From an uncultured Prochlorococcus sp. (GTDB lineage Bacteria; Cyanobacteriota; Cyanobacteriia; PCC-6307; Cyanobiaceae): 36,399 nucleotides of DNA. Positions 1 through 9,429 of this stretch are shown one piece after another. Both the position numbers and the translations under genes were made by a program. How positions within the stretch are numbered: the first letter of the stretch is position 1; each line of letters starts with the position of its first letter. Location of the stretch: contig NZ_CACMSM010000014.1 of NCBI RefSeq assembly GCF_902616385.1, positions 1-36,399 of the forward strand. Reading direction: 5' to 3'. The notes beneath the pieces were generated by a model. That model was not told the origin of the DNA. It searched no databases and worked only from the letters and a program-made list of their open reading frames with translations.

Positions 1-333
1 GTAATTCCTAATTCAACCCTCTCATTAGGAGAACTTCCTAAAACTATTGAATCAAATGAAGGAGTTATATTTTATTCAGAACAAATAACAACAAAATCAG
101 AAACATTAGAAACTTTAATTAAATTAAAGGAATTAGGTGTTGATTCAAATAGGATTCTTTTAATAACTCCTATTTGCTCAAATAAAGGATTAAATGAAAT
201 TGCGAAATTATTCCCTAATCAGGTAATTTACACTTCTTGCATAGATGAGGAAGACGAAAAAACAAAATTATTATTACCGGGTATTGGGAATCCTCTATCG
301 CGTTTAAGTACTATATTTCAAGATAAGAACTAA
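1..333 (+). CDS. upp: Uracil phosphoribosyltransferase, 3' part (5' end outside window)
   Basis: Frame 1 is open from the window edge to TAA at 331-333 and gives the last 110 residues of a protein. The stretch TPICSNKGLNEIAKLFP followed by IYTSCIDEE and then LPGIGNPLSRL matches the C-terminal layout of uracil phosphoribosyltransferases: a PRPP-loop region, the IYTAAID-like strand, and the PGxGdaxdR uracil-binding tail. The enzyme salvages uracil with PRPP to make UMP in the cytoplasm. The central Pro-Gly and the Arg of the tail are kept, but the tail differs from the usual GDAGDR, so a divergent cyanobacterial branch is likely. The next gene starts 29 bp downstream on the same strand. Family assignment is by motif memory; the start and N-terminal half are not visible. 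Confidence 0.72.
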   Translation, partial: VIPNSTLSLGELPKTIESNEGVIFYSEQITTKSETLETLIKLKELGVDSNRILLITPICSNKGLNEIAKLFPNQVIYTSCIDEEDEKTKLLLPGIGNPLSRLSTIFQDKN

Positions 334-362
334 TATAGAATATAGGAGTAAGTTTTTTACCA

Positions 363-653
363 ATGTCTGAATACAGAGATTCGTCTTCAAATAATCTTTT
401 ATCATTAATAAGCGGTGCTTTTATTGGAGCAGCAGGTCTAGCTTGGTGGTTAATATCCGAAGCAGACAAAAGAAAGGAGGAAAAAAAACAAAAAGCAATG
501 ATGTATTCCTCCAGAATTCAAGACGGCTCAGAAGCGATTGATTCAAATGAAAATATAAATGAAGTTGAAGGAGAAAATCTGGAGAAGAAAGTTGAGCAAC
601 TTAATTCTGCAATTGCTGATGTAAGGAAGCAACTTGAAGAGTTGGGGCAATAG
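363..653 (+). CDS. Small membrane-anchored coiled-coil protein, unknown function
   Basis: This 96-residue protein is not one I can name. One hydrophobic segment at about residues 12-30 (Leu/Ile/Ala/Gly ending in AWWLI) is followed by a highly charged Lys/Glu stretch. Residues 70-95 have heptad-like Leu/Val spacing that suggests a short coiled coil. The layout fits a protein anchored in a membrane by its N-terminus with a cytoplasmic helical tail. An AGGAG at 344-348 lies 14 nt before the ATG, an acceptable though long spacing. It lies between the uracil phosphoribosyltransferase gene and ilvD on the same strand, with 29 and 23 bp gaps, so co-transcription is likely. No function is inferred. 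Confidence 0.75.
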   Translation: MSEYRDSSSNNLLSLISGAFIGAAGLAWWLISEADKRKEEKKQKAMMYSSRIQDGSEAIDSNENINEVEGENLEKKVEQLNSAIADVRKQLEELGQ

Positions 654-676
654 AATAAAAAAGGATCACAAAGAAT

Positions 677-2350
677 ATGAATAAACTCAGATCATCTGCA
701 ATAACCCAAGGTGTGCAAAGATCTCCTAACAGATCAATGTTAAGAGCTGTTGGATTTAATGATGAAGATTTTAATAAACCTATTATTGGAGTTGCAAATG
801 GATACAGCACCATAACACCATGCAATATGGGTTTAAATAAGTTAGCTCTAAAAGCTGAAGAGTCAATAAAAAGATCTGGCGCAATGCCTCAAATGTTTGG
901 GACGATAACAGTAAGTGATGGCATTTCTATGGGAACAGAGGGCATGAAATATTCCCTAGTTTCAAGAGAAGTAATTGCTGATTCCATTGAAACAGCATGC
1001 AATGCTCAAAGTATGGATGGAGTACTTGCTATAGGTGGATGTGACAAAAATATGCCGGGTGCCATGATTGCGATTGCAAGGATGAATATTCCATCAATTT
1101 TCATTTATGGAGGGACAATAAAGCCTGGAAAATTGCATGGAGAAGATCTTACTGTTGTTAGTGCATTTGAAGCTGTTGGACAATTAACATCAGGCAAAAT
1201 TAATGAAGAAAGGCTAATCCAAGTTGAGAAAAATTGTATTCCCGGTGCCGGTAGCTGTGGAGGGATGTTTACAGCTAATACAATGTCTGCGGTTATTGAA
1301 GTACTAGGGTTAAGTCTTCCTCACAGTTCTACTATGGCTGCTGAAGATCTTGAAAAAGAACTAAGTGCAGATAAAAGTGCTGAGGTATTGGTCTCTGCAA
1401 TAGAAAAAGATATAAGACCTCTAGATCTAATGACAAAGAAAGCATTTGAAAATGCAATATCAGTAATTATGGCAATTGGTGGATCAACAAATGCGGTCTT
1501 GCACATCTTAGCTATTGCGAATACTGCAGGAATAGAAATCAACATTAATGATTTTGAGAGAATCAGACAAAAAGTACCCGTTATTTGTGACCTTAAACCG
1601 AGTGGTAAATATGTGACGGTGGATCTTCATAAGGCAGGTGGGATTCCACAAGTAATGAAAATACTTTTGAATGCAGGATTAATACATAGCGATTGTAAAA
1701 ACATTGAAGGCAAAACCATCTCAGAATACTTACAGAATATTCCAGATAAGCCTCCAACAAATCAAAATGTCATAAGAGACATAGATAACCCTCTTTATAA
1801 AAAAGGACACCTAGCAATATTAAAAGGTAACTTAGCGAGCGAAGGTTCTGTAGCCAAAATTAGCGGAGTAAAAAACCCTGTATTAACAGGTCCAGCAAAG
1901 ATTTTTGAAAGTGAAGAGGATTGTTTAAAATCGATATTAAATAATGATATCAAGGCTGGCGATGTTGTTGTTATTAGAAACGAAGGTCCTGTAGGAGGAC
2001 CAGGTATGAGAGAGATGCTAGCTCCTACATCTGCAATTGTTGGTCAAGGACTCGGGGAGAAGGTAGCTTTAATTACCGATGGCAGATTTAGCGGGGGTAC
2101 CTATGGTCTTGTTGTGGGCCACATAGCTCCAGAGGCTGCTGTTGGCGGAAATATTGCTCTAATAAAAGAAGGTGATTTAATTACTGTAGATGCTGTAAAA
2201 CAACTAATTGAAGTTAATTTATCTGACGAAGAATTAGAAAAAAGAAAAAAAGATTGGGTAAAGCCTACACCAAAATACAAAAGAGGAATACTTTCAAAAT
2301 ATTCAAAAATCGTAAGTACATCAAGTTTAGGGGCTGTTACTGATTTATAG
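677..2350 (+). CDS. ilvD: Dihydroxy-acid dehydratase
   Basis: This enzyme dehydrates 2,3-dihydroxy-isovalerate and 2,3-dihydroxy-3-methylvalerate to the 2-oxo acids, the step before transamination to valine and isoleucine. The length of 557 residues is typical. Three cysteines expected to bind the Fe-S cluster are in place: C49 in TPCNMG, C122 in [10 protein letters not shown] and C194 in [14 protein letters not shown]. The C-terminal part carries [14 protein letters not shown] and the [10 protein letters not shown] motif, both diagnostic of the IlvD/Edd family. The start gives the expected N-terminal [20 protein letters not shown]. It is probably transcribed with the small gene upstream. Its 3' end faces the leftward gene at 2372 with only 21 bp between and no clear terminator. 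Confidence 0.97.
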   Translation: MNKLRSSAITQGVQRSPNRSMLRAVGFNDEDFNKPIIGVANGYSTITPCNMGLNKLALKAEESIKRSGAMPQMFGTITVSDGISMGTEGMKYSLVSREVIADSIETACNAQSMDGVLAIGGCDKNMPGAMIAIARMNIPSIFIYGGTIKPGKLHGEDLTVVSAFEAVGQLTSGKINEERLIQVEKNCIPGAGSCGGMFTANTMSAVIEVLGLSLPHSSTMAAEDLEKELSADKSAEVLVSAIEKDIRPLDLMTKKAFENAISVIMAIGGSTNAVLHILAIANTAGIEININDFERIRQKVPVICDLKPSGKYVTVDLHKAGGIPQVMKILLNAGLIHSDCKNIEGKTISEYLQNIPDKPPTNQNVIRDIDNPLYKKGHLAILKGNLASEGSVAKISGVKNPVLTGPAKIFESEEDCLKSILNNDIKAGDVVVIRNEGPVGGPGMREMLAPTSAIVGQGLGEKVALITDGRFSGGTYGLVVGHIAPEAAVGGNIALIKEGDLITVDAVKQLIEVNLSDEELEKRKKDWVKPTPKYKRGILSKYSKIVSTSSLGAVTDL

Positions 2351-2371
2351 ATCAGCTCAAAGTTTATTTTC

Positions 2372-2758
2372 TTAATCAATAAAGCTTTTTATCCTATTTG
2401 CTAAGTTTTCCAATCTAGCGCTGTATTTTGGTGAGTTGCATTTTTTTCCATTATTGCTATTCATCCACAATGTTTTAACTCCACACCACAATATTGGTTC
2501 ATCAGGAAAATTAAGCTTAGAGATAACTAAAACTAACTCTTTATTTGATTTAAAAAGTTCTAATTCAAGATCATAAATTTCTAATCTTTTACCTTCTTTA
2601 TCTCGACATAAGATATTAACTGTTAAATCAATATTTTCATCTTCGAATTCGTATTCACCATTTATTTTTACTACAGAATGAACAAAAGGTTTATTTGTTA
2701 AATCTGCTGACTTGGCGATTAAGCTCTCTATATTTTTGGGTGGATTTTCAAATAACAC
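2372..2758 (-). CDS. Conserved-looking small protein of unknown function, GTG start
   Basis: This 128-residue protein is not one I recognise. It reads as a soluble alpha/beta protein, acidic in the middle (EYEFEDENIDLTVNIL), with a Trp/Cys-containing segment ILWCGVKTLWM and a basic helical end. The start codon is GTG at 2758-2756 and lies inside the last codons of the CIA30-family gene, so the two frames overlap by 11 nt. That arrangement suggests translational coupling and that the two products work together or are made in set ratio. No in-frame ATG lies close by, so the GTG start is the best choice but is not certain. It is the last gene of the leftward block that begins at glpX. Confidence 0.68.
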   Translation of the reverse strand: MLFENPPKNIESLIAKSADLTNKPFVHSVVKINGEYEFEDENIDLTVNILCRDKEGKRLEIYDLELELFKSNKELVLVISKLNFPDEPILWCGVKTLWMNSNNGKKCNSPKYSARLENLANRIKSFID

Positions 2759-3296
2759 TTATTGATTTAATTAAAACTTTTATTGAACCCTGTTTAAACT
2801 CATTATTAAGTAATCCATCATCACCGAACTTAGAATGTAGTAGTTGCAATCTTTTAATTTTAGATGGCTTGAATTTAAATGGAAAACGTACTTTATTAGC
2901 TCTTACTGAAGGTTTTAACTCTCTAAAAGGAATTTGAACATTTGTTGTCCCGAATTTTTTTGTTGGGAATGATTTAATCCATCTAAGTCCACCCGGAATA
3001 AATTCGGTTAGTCCTAGTAGATCATCTTCACAAGCAACAGCAAATTTAAAAGTTCTTCCTTGTCCATCAATATTTAATTCAAAGGATGAATATTCAATTA
3101 CGTTTAAAGAGGGTTTATAAATAGGTGATCTACAACTAACAAATCCTCCTGCTTTCTCGACAATATTGCCTTTCAATATCAAACCAGAATTTGAAATTTC
3201 ACAAAAAGCTGAACTTGACCCGCCCATAACAGTATCATTTAATGTTTTCCAACCATCAAACTCCTTTTTCTGAAATAAAAATTTTTTCTTACTCAT
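2748..3296 (-). CDS. CIA30-family protein (complex I intermediate-associated protein 30 domain)
   Basis: The protein has 182 residues. It opens with FDGWKTLNDTVMGGSSS, the W-x-x-x-NDxVMGGxSx signature of the CIA30 (NDUFAF1-like) family, and continues with GFVSCRSP, the GRTFKF strand and a beta-rich jelly-roll-like region. In mitochondria the family helps assemble NADH dehydrogenase complex I. Cyanobacterial members have no proven role that I know of, so a link to NDH-1 assembly is only inference. No signal peptide or membrane segment is visible. It sits 30 bp after pgl on the same strand and overlaps the next gene by 11 nt. Confidence is high for the domain and low for the function. Confidence 0.85.
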   Translation of the reverse strand: MSKKKFLFQKKEFDGWKTLNDTVMGGSSSAFCEISNSGLILKGNIVEKAGGFVSCRSPIYKPSLNVIEYSSFELNIDGQGRTFKFAVACEDDLLGLTEFIPGGLRWIKSFPTKKFGTTNVQIPFRELKPSVRANKVRFPFKFKPSKIKRLQLLHSKFGDDGLLNNEFKQGSIKVLIKSISVI

Positions 3297-3326
3297 TAAA
3301 TAATTTAAATTATTAATTGACTCTAA

Positions 3327-4064
3327 CTAAATTTCTAATTCTTTTGCTGATTCCTGATCACAAAATATGGAAATTTGGTTAATAGATTTTATTAATTTTG
3401 ATGGTGTTCTATCTGGTGGCTCTTTTTCATCTAATAACCTCTCAAGAGCAATTCTTTTAGAAGCTCCACTAACCAAAAATAATATCTTTGAAGAGGCTGA
3501 AAGGACCTTTGGAGTTAATGAAATTCTTTTTAATCCTTTGCCTTCATTAAAAATAACAAAATCATCTACATTATTATTTTCTTGATAAGGGAATAGTGAG
3601 GCTGTATGACCATCGTCTCCAAGACCTAATAATGTTAAATCAAAGGTTGGAGGGTTAGATCCGCATTTTTCAAATAATTTAGAAATAAATTGATTTTTTG
3701 TAGTTTCATCATCAGCATTTAAATCATTGAAAATTTCATAGAAAAAAGCTTTAGATCCAAAGTTAGTTAACAATGAATTCTTCAACATTAACGAGTTACT
3801 TAATTCTGAATTTGGATCAACACATCTTTCATCTCCTAAAAAGACATCAACCATATCCCATCTAATATCACTTTTTGATAAAAGCTTATAGACAGATTTA
3901 GGAGTTGAACCTCCACTTACACAAAATTTGAACCTGTCTTTCTTTTTTAAAATATGAATAATGTGACTTTCAATAAACTTATAAACCGCTGTAGATAGCT
4001 CTAACTTGTCTTTGTAAATGTTAAGTGTATATCCATTTTTAACCTTTTCAATCATTTCATCCAT
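3327..4064 (-). CDS. pgl: 6-phosphogluconolactonase
   Basis: This enzyme hydrolyses 6-phosphoglucono-lactone to 6-phosphogluconate, the second step of the oxidative pentose-phosphate pathway. The 245-residue length is normal for the SOL/DevB-type family. Visible motifs are SGGSTPKSVYKLL (residues 50-62), DVFLGDERCV (73-82) and LLGLGDDGHTASLFP (145-159), which form the sugar-phosphate pocket shared with glucosamine-6-phosphate isomerases. The ATG lies inside the gnd reading frame, overlapping its end by 13 nt, so translation of pgl is probably coupled to that of gnd, which acts at the next step. The start gives a slightly extended N-terminus; a second ATG lies three codons later. Confidence 0.95.
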   Translation of the reverse strand: MDEMIEKVKNGYTLNIYKDKLELSTAVYKFIESHIIHILKKKDRFKFCVSGGSTPKSVYKLLSKSDIRWDMVDVFLGDERCVDPNSELSNSLMLKNSLLTNFGSKAFFYEIFNDLNADDETTKNQFISKLFEKCGSNPPTFDLTLLGLGDDGHTASLFPYQENNNVDDFVIFNEGKGLKRISLTPKVLSASSKILFLVSGASKRIALERLLDEKEPPDRTPSKLIKSINQISIFCDQESAKELEI

Positions 4065-5470
4065 TCAGTATGAAAACTACCTTCCCTATCAATTCTTTCA
4101 TATGTATGAGAGCCAAAACAGTCTCTCATTGCCTGCACAAGATTCTGAGGAAGTCTATTGGTTCTATAACTATTCAAATAATCTAAAGTACTAGATAAAC
4201 ATGGGACTGGTATACCTGCCTTTGTGGATAGAGAAACTACCTTAGCTAAGTTATCTAATCTTGTCGCAATTTCATTATTAAACCAATCATCAAAAATTAA
4301 ATTTTTTAAATCAGGATCTTTGTTATAAGCATCTTGAATTTTACTTAATAATTTTGATCTAATTATGCAACCACCTTTCCATATTTGTGCAATTGACGGC
4401 ATATTCAAACCATAGTTATATACTGCAGATGCTTCTCTTAAAATATCCATACCTTGGGCATAGCTAGCAATTGTGGCAAGGACTACAGCATCAAATAAAG
4501 GTTTCATTCCATCTGATACATTTCCTAAATCAAAATCCTCTATCTCTTTAGATGGAATAGTTTTTTCAATCTCACTACGTTGCTCTTTTAAAGAACTCAT
4601 TACTCTTGCATTTAAAGATGCATAAATAGTTGGGACTGATACCCCCAGTTCTAGAGCACTCACAACAGTCCATAAACCTGTCCCTTTCTGGCCAGCTTTA
4701 TCTAATATTTTTTCCACGACATCATCTCCAGTTATATCATCTTTTGTATTTAGACAAATCTCTGTTATCTCAACAAGATAAGAAGCTAATTCATCAGTAT
4801 TATTCCAAATACCAAATACCTCTGACATCTGCTCTCCATTCATACCTTTGACTCTCTTCATAAGGTCATAAGCTTCTGCAAGTATTTGTTCAATTCCATA
4901 TTCAATTCCGTTATGAACAGTTTTTACAAAATGACCTGAGCCTCCTGGTCCAACATATGCAACGCATGGTCCATCTTCAACTTTGGCAGCCATTTTTGTT
5001 AGTAAGCTTTCTATTGCATCATATGAAGACTTAGTACCACCTGGCATCATACTTGGACCCTCTAGAGCTCCTTTGGCACCTCCAGAGACTCCCATCCCAA
5101 TGTATCCAAAACTTTTACTTTCAAGAGTATTCACCCTCCTTTCTGTATCTTTAAATTGAGAGTTACCGCCATCTATTAATAAATCTCCTTCCTCGAGATA
5201 TCCAGAAATATTATCAATGACAGCATCTGTTGCTGGACCAGCTTTTACCATCATGAGAATTCTTCTAGGTCTCTCTAGCTTATTAACAAATTCTTGAAGA
5301 GTTTTAGCTCCTTCTATATTCTTCCCAAGGCCACGACCTTGTAAAAATTCTTCGGTTTTTGAGTAAGTCCTATTAAAAACTACACTAGAAAATCCATTTC
5401 TCTCTGCGTTAAGAACTAAATTTTCGCCCATAACACCAAGACCTATTAAACCAAAATGTGCCTTGGACAT
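4052..5470 (-). CDS. gnd: 6-phosphogluconate dehydrogenase, decarboxylating
   Basis: This enzyme oxidises and decarboxylates 6-phosphogluconate to ribulose 5-phosphate, making NADPH. It has 472 residues, the usual length. The NADP-binding fold opens with GLGVMG (residues 10-15) followed by NAERNG and NRT. The substrate region holds GGNSQFKDTERR (101-112), MGVSGGAKGALEGPSMMPGG (126-145) and the catalytic segment FVKTVHNGIEYG, in which K183 and E190 fall at the known catalytic positions. The C-terminus keeps the QAMRDCFGSHTYER element. It precedes pgl with a 13-nt overlap and follows glgC after 95 bp. In cyanobacteria the pathway serves night-time glycogen oxidation; no regulatory site is evident here. 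Confidence 0.98.
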   Translation of the reverse strand: MSKAHFGLIGLGVMGENLVLNAERNGFSSVVFNRTYSKTEEFLQGRGLGKNIEGAKTLQEFVNKLERPRRILMMVKAGPATDAVIDNISGYLEEGDLLIDGGNSQFKDTERRVNTLESKSFGYIGMGVSGGAKGALEGPSMMPGGTKSSYDAIESLLTKMAAKVEDGPCVAYVGPGGSGHFVKTVHNGIEYGIEQILAEAYDLMKRVKGMNGEQMSEVFGIWNNTDELASYLVEITEICLNTKDDITGDDVVEKILDKAGQKGTGLWTVVSALELGVSVPTIYASLNARVMSSLKEQRSEIEKTIPSKEIEDFDLGNVSDGMKPLFDAVVLATIASYAQGMDILREASAVYNYGLNMPSIAQIWKGGCIIRSKLLSKIQDAYNKDPDLKNLIFDDWFNNEIATRLDNLAKVVSLSTKAGIPVPCLSSTLDYLNSYRTNRLPQNLVQAMRDCFGSHTYERIDREGSFHTEWMK

Positions 5471-5565
5471 AAAAAATTAAAAAACTCAATAAATACAGTT
5501 TGCCTGCAACTCAACAAAATTGCTCAAAAAAAATACTTATGTCAGCGAAAAATGATGGAAAAGAT

Positions 5566-6861
5566 TTAAATAACAGTTCCGTTTGCAATAGTTGCATTTT
5601 TAACTACTACAACAATTCCATTTCTGATATAAAAGCCTAATTCTGGCTTATCTGCTTCTTCTACTCGATCTTTATTAATAATCACGACATTATCACCAAT
5701 TCTTGTATTCTTATCAAGAATTGCTCTTTTTACAGTAGTCCCTTCACCTACTCCAAGAGGCGTTCCGCCCCCTTTTCTTAATGCAATCCTCTCTTCAGGG
5801 GATTCAAAGAAATCGGCTCCCATTACAAGAGTATCCTCAAGAACCGAGTCACTTTCAATCCTGCTTCTTACACCTAAAACACAATGTAAAATACTGCATG
5901 ATTTCAAAATTGTACCTTCACAAACAATTGAATCTGTAATTTGAGCATCTACAAGTTTAGAAGGGGGTAAAAATCTTGGTCTAGTATAAATTGGGAATTT
6001 CTCATCATAAAAACTAAATGGAGGTTTTGGTTGCTCAGTCAATGCAAGGTTTGACTCAAAGAATGCCCCAATGGTGCCGATATCTTCCCAATAATCATCG
6101 AATACATAACTTTTAAGAGTATCGCCTCTCTTAAGGGCCTCTGGAATTATGTCCTTACCAAAATCCGTATAATTAGGAAATTTATTTAGAAGATCGAAAA
6201 GAGTATTTCTGCTAAAAACGTAAATACCCATAGAGGCTAGATATGGTTTTTCGGCAGCTGACTCCTTACTTAATCCAAATTTTGAAGTATCTACTGCCAT
6301 AGCCTTCAACTTCTCTCCAGTAGGCTTTTCACTAAATTCTTTTATATTTCCTACATCATCGGTTCTCATTAGGCCAAAACCTTCTGCTTGAGCTTCATCA
6401 ACAGGCAAAGCTGCGACAGTTAAATCAGCACCATTATCTCTATGATGTTGAACAAATAAACTGTAGTCCATTCTGTACAGTTGATCACCTGACAATATTA
6501 AATATTCATCAACATCCCATTCTTGAAATAACCATTGGTATTTTCTTACAGCATCAGCAGTACCTTCAAACCACTTGGGACTATCAGGAGTCTGTTGAGC
6601 CGCTAAAACCTCCACAAATCCTTGTCCGAAGGGGCCATTTAAATTATAGGTTCTTCCTATATGTCTATTTAGAGATGCACTATTGAACTGGGTCAATACG
6701 TACATTTTTTCAATGCCTGAATTTATACAATTACTAATCGGAATATCTATCAAACGATATTTACCTGCCAATGGCACAGCAGGTTTAGCCCTCATTTTTG
6801 TTAGAGGGTAAAGTCTAGAACCTTTTCCTCCGCCGAGGATTATGGCCAACACACGCTTCAT
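5566..6861 (-). CDS. glgC: Glucose-1-phosphate adenylyltransferase (ADP-glucose pyrophosphorylase)
   Basis: This enzyme makes ADP-glucose from ATP and glucose 1-phosphate, the committed step of glycogen synthesis. The N-terminus [19 protein letters not shown] (residues 9-27) is the nucleotidyl-transferase signature, followed by [15 protein letters not shown] (35-49). The middle has [10 protein letters not shown] and [19 protein letters not shown]. The C-terminal third is a left-handed beta-helix ([20 protein letters not shown]), where allosteric control by 3-phosphoglycerate and phosphate resides in the family. At 431 residues it is full length. The 130-bp leader region separates it from hemA, so it probably has its own promoter, and the leader reads CCTCC where a Shine-Dalgarno would be expected. 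Confidence 0.98.
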   Translation of the reverse strand: MKRVLAIILGGGKGSRLYPLTKMRAKPAVPLAGKYRLIDIPISNCINSGIEKMYVLTQFNSASLNRHIGRTYNLNGPFGQGFVEVLAAQQTPDSPKWFEGTADAVRKYQWLFQEWDVDEYLILSGDQLYRMDYSLFVQHHRDNGADLTVAALPVDEAQAEGFGLMRTDDVGNIKEFSEKPTGEKLKAMAVDTSKFGLSKESAAEKPYLASMGIYVFSRNTLFDLLNKFPNYTDFGKDIIPEALKRGDTLKSYVFDDYWEDIGTIGAFFESNLALTEQPKPPFSFYDEKFPIYTRPRFLPPSKLVDAQITDSIVCEGTILKSCSILHCVLGVRSRIESDSVLEDTLVMGADFFESPEERIALRKGGGTPLGVGEGTTVKRAILDKNTRIGDNVVIINKDRVEEADKPELGFYIRNGIVVVVKNATIANGTVI

Positions 6862-6991
6862 TCAATCTAATGGAGGTATATATACAACTACTTAAAGTAA
6901 CTGATTATGGGCATATTTAGAAATACAAATGGTCAGTTTACAAAGGTATTTCGATAAATCACTGGAAAAACTTAATATAAATCGAAAAAAG

Positions 6992-8302
6992 TTAGTTATT
7001 TTTATCCTCTTCTACCAAAGAAAACAATTTTTCAACGATTTTCAAAGAAACTTGTCTTTCTTCTCTTGATTGAGGACTTCTCAACTTGGTAACAGGCGTA
7101 TGAAGTATTTTATTAATTATTCCTTTAGTCAGAGCTTCCACAACTTTTCTTTCTCGAGCCGAAAAATCTGGTCCCATTCTGCTAAGTGCTTTTTGCAATT
7201 CCTCTTTTCGAATTAACTCCAAATCTGATCTAAGTTTATTAATTACTGGAACGGCCTCTAAACTTGCCCACCATTCTAGAAAAATGATCCTTTCTTCTTC
7301 TACTAAAGATTCTGCTTCCTTTGCTATTTTCTGTCTAAATTCTTGATTTCTTGAAACAACCTCTTGTAAGTCATCAACATCAAATGATTTTACAAATTCA
7401 TGTTGTTTGACATCATTAGATATATTTCTCGGAACACCAATATCAATAAATTTAAGTCTATTACTCAAATTTATTTTTTCAATTTTTGTGAGATCAATAA
7501 TTGGCTCTTCAGAAGCAGTACTGGTGAAAACAAGCGACGATAATGATATGTTTTCTTCTAATTCGTTTAACCCTTTACAAGCAATCTCTAAATCAGGGAA
7601 GTCTTGAGCAAGATTCAATGCTCTATCAATATTTCTATTTAAAAGTATAAGTTTATGGCATCCTTTTGATTTTAAATGAGTTATTAAAAGCCTACTCATT
7701 CGTCCGGCGCCAACAACAAGAACGTTCTCTGATTCCAAACTTACAAGAGTATCAAAACCCTTTTCTTGTCCAATTTTTAATTGAGCTAGTTCTACCGCTG
7801 CTGAACTGATTGACACAGCTCCAGTTCCTAAATTTGTTTCTGATCTTACTTTTTTACCTGTACTAACTGATTGAGTTAATAATCTATTAAGAATTGGTCC
7901 AGTTGATTGATTCTCCTGACCTAATCTCATCATTTTTTTTACCTGCGAGAGGATTTGTCCTTCCCCTAAAACGAGGCTATCGAGTCCTGCCGATACTTTC
8001 ATCAAATGCAAAACTGCTTCTTCCTGTCTAAAGCAAAAAAGATGTGGATTTAAATCTTCAAAAATAATTCCAGAATATTTTGATATGAATTCTTTAATTG
8101 ATGAAATTCCAGTATTTTTATCCTTTACTAGCGCATATATTTCCAGCCTATTACAAGTACTTAAAATTGACACCTCTAATACATCATTGAAAGCTTTTAA
8201 CGCTTTCAATGACTCTGTTATGGATTGGTCAGGAATACTTAACTTCTCACGCACTTCGACAGGTGCCGTGCGATGACTCAGTCCGACGACAACAATATGC
8301 AT
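6992..8302 (-). CDS. hemA: Glutamyl-tRNA reductase
   Basis: This enzyme reduces glutamyl-tRNA(Glu) to glutamate-1-semialdehyde with NADPH, the first committed and main regulatory step of heme, chlorophyll and bilin synthesis. The 436 residues include GLSHRTAPVEVREKL at the N-terminus and STCNRLEIYA with the catalytic C50. GEGQILSQVKKM follows, then the NADPH-binding part with VLVVGAGRMSRLL and LLNRN, and a helical dimerisation tail. The start gives the expected MHIVVVGLSHRTAPVE beginning. It lies 18 bp after glpX on the same strand, so the two are very probably co-transcribed. The next gene, glgC, follows after 130 bp. Confidence 0.98.
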   Translation of the reverse strand: MHIVVVGLSHRTAPVEVREKLSIPDQSITESLKALKAFNDVLEVSILSTCNRLEIYALVKDKNTGISSIKEFISKYSGIIFEDLNPHLFCFRQEEAVLHLMKVSAGLDSLVLGEGQILSQVKKMMRLGQENQSTGPILNRLLTQSVSTGKKVRSETNLGTGAVSISSAAVELAQLKIGQEKGFDTLVSLESENVLVVGAGRMSRLLITHLKSKGCHKLILLNRNIDRALNLAQDFPDLEIACKGLNELEENISLSSLVFTSTASEEPIIDLTKIEKINLSNRLKFIDIGVPRNISNDVKQHEFVKSFDVDDLQEVVSRNQEFRQKIAKEAESLVEEERIIFLEWWASLEAVPVINKLRSDLELIRKEELQKALSRMGPDFSARERKVVEALTKGIINKILHTPVTKLRSPQSREERQVSLKIVEKLFSLVEEDKNN

Positions 8303-8320
8303 AAAATCAAAAGTGAATTT

Positions 8321-9322
8321 TTAAAGGCTGATACTCTTAGCGCCATCTTTTATATGGACAGTATTTGTGAACCTTGCAGTACTATCTAATGTACTAATAA
8401 CTAGACTACTTGTTCTAACACAATCCCTTTCAAATTTAACTCCGTCAAATAATAATCCATCAGTTATTCCACTTCCAGCGAAAACAACATTTTCTCCCGA
8501 TGCCAATTCATTCGCTTCATAGATTTTATCTATATCTGTTATGCCCATTTCATTAAGACGTTTTATATTCCCTTCTTTTGTGTAATCAGCCCATTCAGAA
8601 GTTTGAGCGATTGCTGGATCATAAACTAGTTGTCCTTGAAAGTGTCCGCCGAGAGCTCTCATTGCAGCCGCTGAAATAACACCCTCTGGAGCTGCACCTA
8701 TACCCATCAAGCAATGTGTACCAGTACCTGCGAAACCACATGCAATCGCAGCTTGAACATCACCATCAGAAATCGGTTGTACTTTTGCACCACATCCTCG
8801 AATCTCTTTAATTAAATCTTTATGCCTAGTTCTATCCATTACAACTACAGTAAGCTCATCCATAGAAAGGCCCAAGCAATCACTTAGTATCTTCAAGTTT
8901 TCAGTAGCTGAATTTCTAATATCTACTTTACCTTTGGCAGCAGGAGGCGCTGCTAATTTGTTCATGTAAAAATCAGGCGCATTGAAAAGACCACCCGTAT
9001 CAGAGGCAGCTAAAACCGCCATAGAACCTCTTTGATTATTCGCACAAAGATTTGTTCCTTCACAAGGATCTACTGCAAAGTCAACCCCTGGGCCATTTCC
9101 ACTACCAACCTCTTCACCTATATAAAGCATAGGTGCTTCATCTCTTTCACCTTCTCCAATAACAATTTTCCCTTTCATTTCAATTTTGCCCATTCGCAAT
9201 CTCATTGCTTCTACAGCTGCAGCATCAGCTTCATCTTTTTGACCAAGTCCTGTTAGTTTTGCTGAGGCAATAGCTGCTTGCTCGACAACTTCGAGAATTT
9301 CTTGAATTAAAGTTTGATTCAC
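8321..9322 (-). CDS. glpX: Class II fructose-1,6-bisphosphatase / sedoheptulose-1,7-bisphosphatase
   Basis: This is the cyanobacterial bifunctional phosphatase of the Calvin cycle, acting on fructose 1,6- and sedoheptulose 1,7-bisphosphate. It has 333 residues. GlpX-family metal and substrate motifs are seen: [19 protein letters not shown] (residues 55-73), [10 protein letters not shown] (85-94), [12 protein letters not shown] and a [20 protein letters not shown] region. In other cyanobacteria the activity is redox- and AMP-controlled; nothing in the sequence here proves that. Upstream lies a 187-bp divergent region shared with rpe that holds two palindromes and a possible promoter. hemA follows after 18 bp, linking carbon fixation and tetrapyrrole synthesis in one transcript. 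Confidence 0.97.
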   Translation of the reverse strand: MNQTLIQEILEVVEQAAIASAKLTGLGQKDEADAAAVEAMRLRMGKIEMKGKIVIGEGERDEAPMLYIGEEVGSGNGPGVDFAVDPCEGTNLCANNQRGSMAVLAASDTGGLFNAPDFYMNKLAAPPAAKGKVDIRNSATENLKILSDCLGLSMDELTVVVMDRTRHKDLIKEIRGCGAKVQPISDGDVQAAIACGFAGTGTHCLMGIGAAPEGVISAAAMRALGGHFQGQLVYDPAIAQTSEWADYTKEGNIKRLNEMGITDIDKIYEANELASGENVVFAGSGITDGLLFDGVKFERDCVRTSSLVISTLDSTARFTNTVHIKDGAKSISL

Positions 9323-9366
9323 AATTAAATTTTGAGGATTTTCTTAAAGGTTTTGAGTATGATCTC

Positions 9367-9387
9367 ATAAAAAATGTCATTTTTTAT
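9367..9387. promoter_or_regulatory. 21-bp perfect palindrome in the glpX-rpe divergent region
   Basis: ATAAAAAATG and CATTTTTTAT flank a single T, giving 10-bp perfect arms. It lies 45 bp upstream of the glpX ATG and immediately downstream of a possible leftward -10 (CATAAT, complement of 9395-9400). It could be an operator or a 5'-end RNA hairpin. With A/T-only arms apart from one G:C pair, chance occurrence in such A+T-rich DNA cannot be excluded. Confidence 0.35.
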
Positions 9388-9429
9388 AAGAATTATTATG
9401 CTAGTAAGCTTTTTTTAACTCTTTACAGG

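Noticed and set aside
2695-2937. Open frame of 80 codons on the plus strand opposite the CIA30 and unknown genes
   Set aside because: It covers the ends of two well-supported genes on the other strand and has no recognisable motif.
6920-6952. Inverted repeat GAAATAC...GTATTTC downstream of hemA as a terminator
   Set aside because: The arms are only 7 bp, the loop is 19 nt and no T-run follows on the minus strand; weak by the usual criteria.
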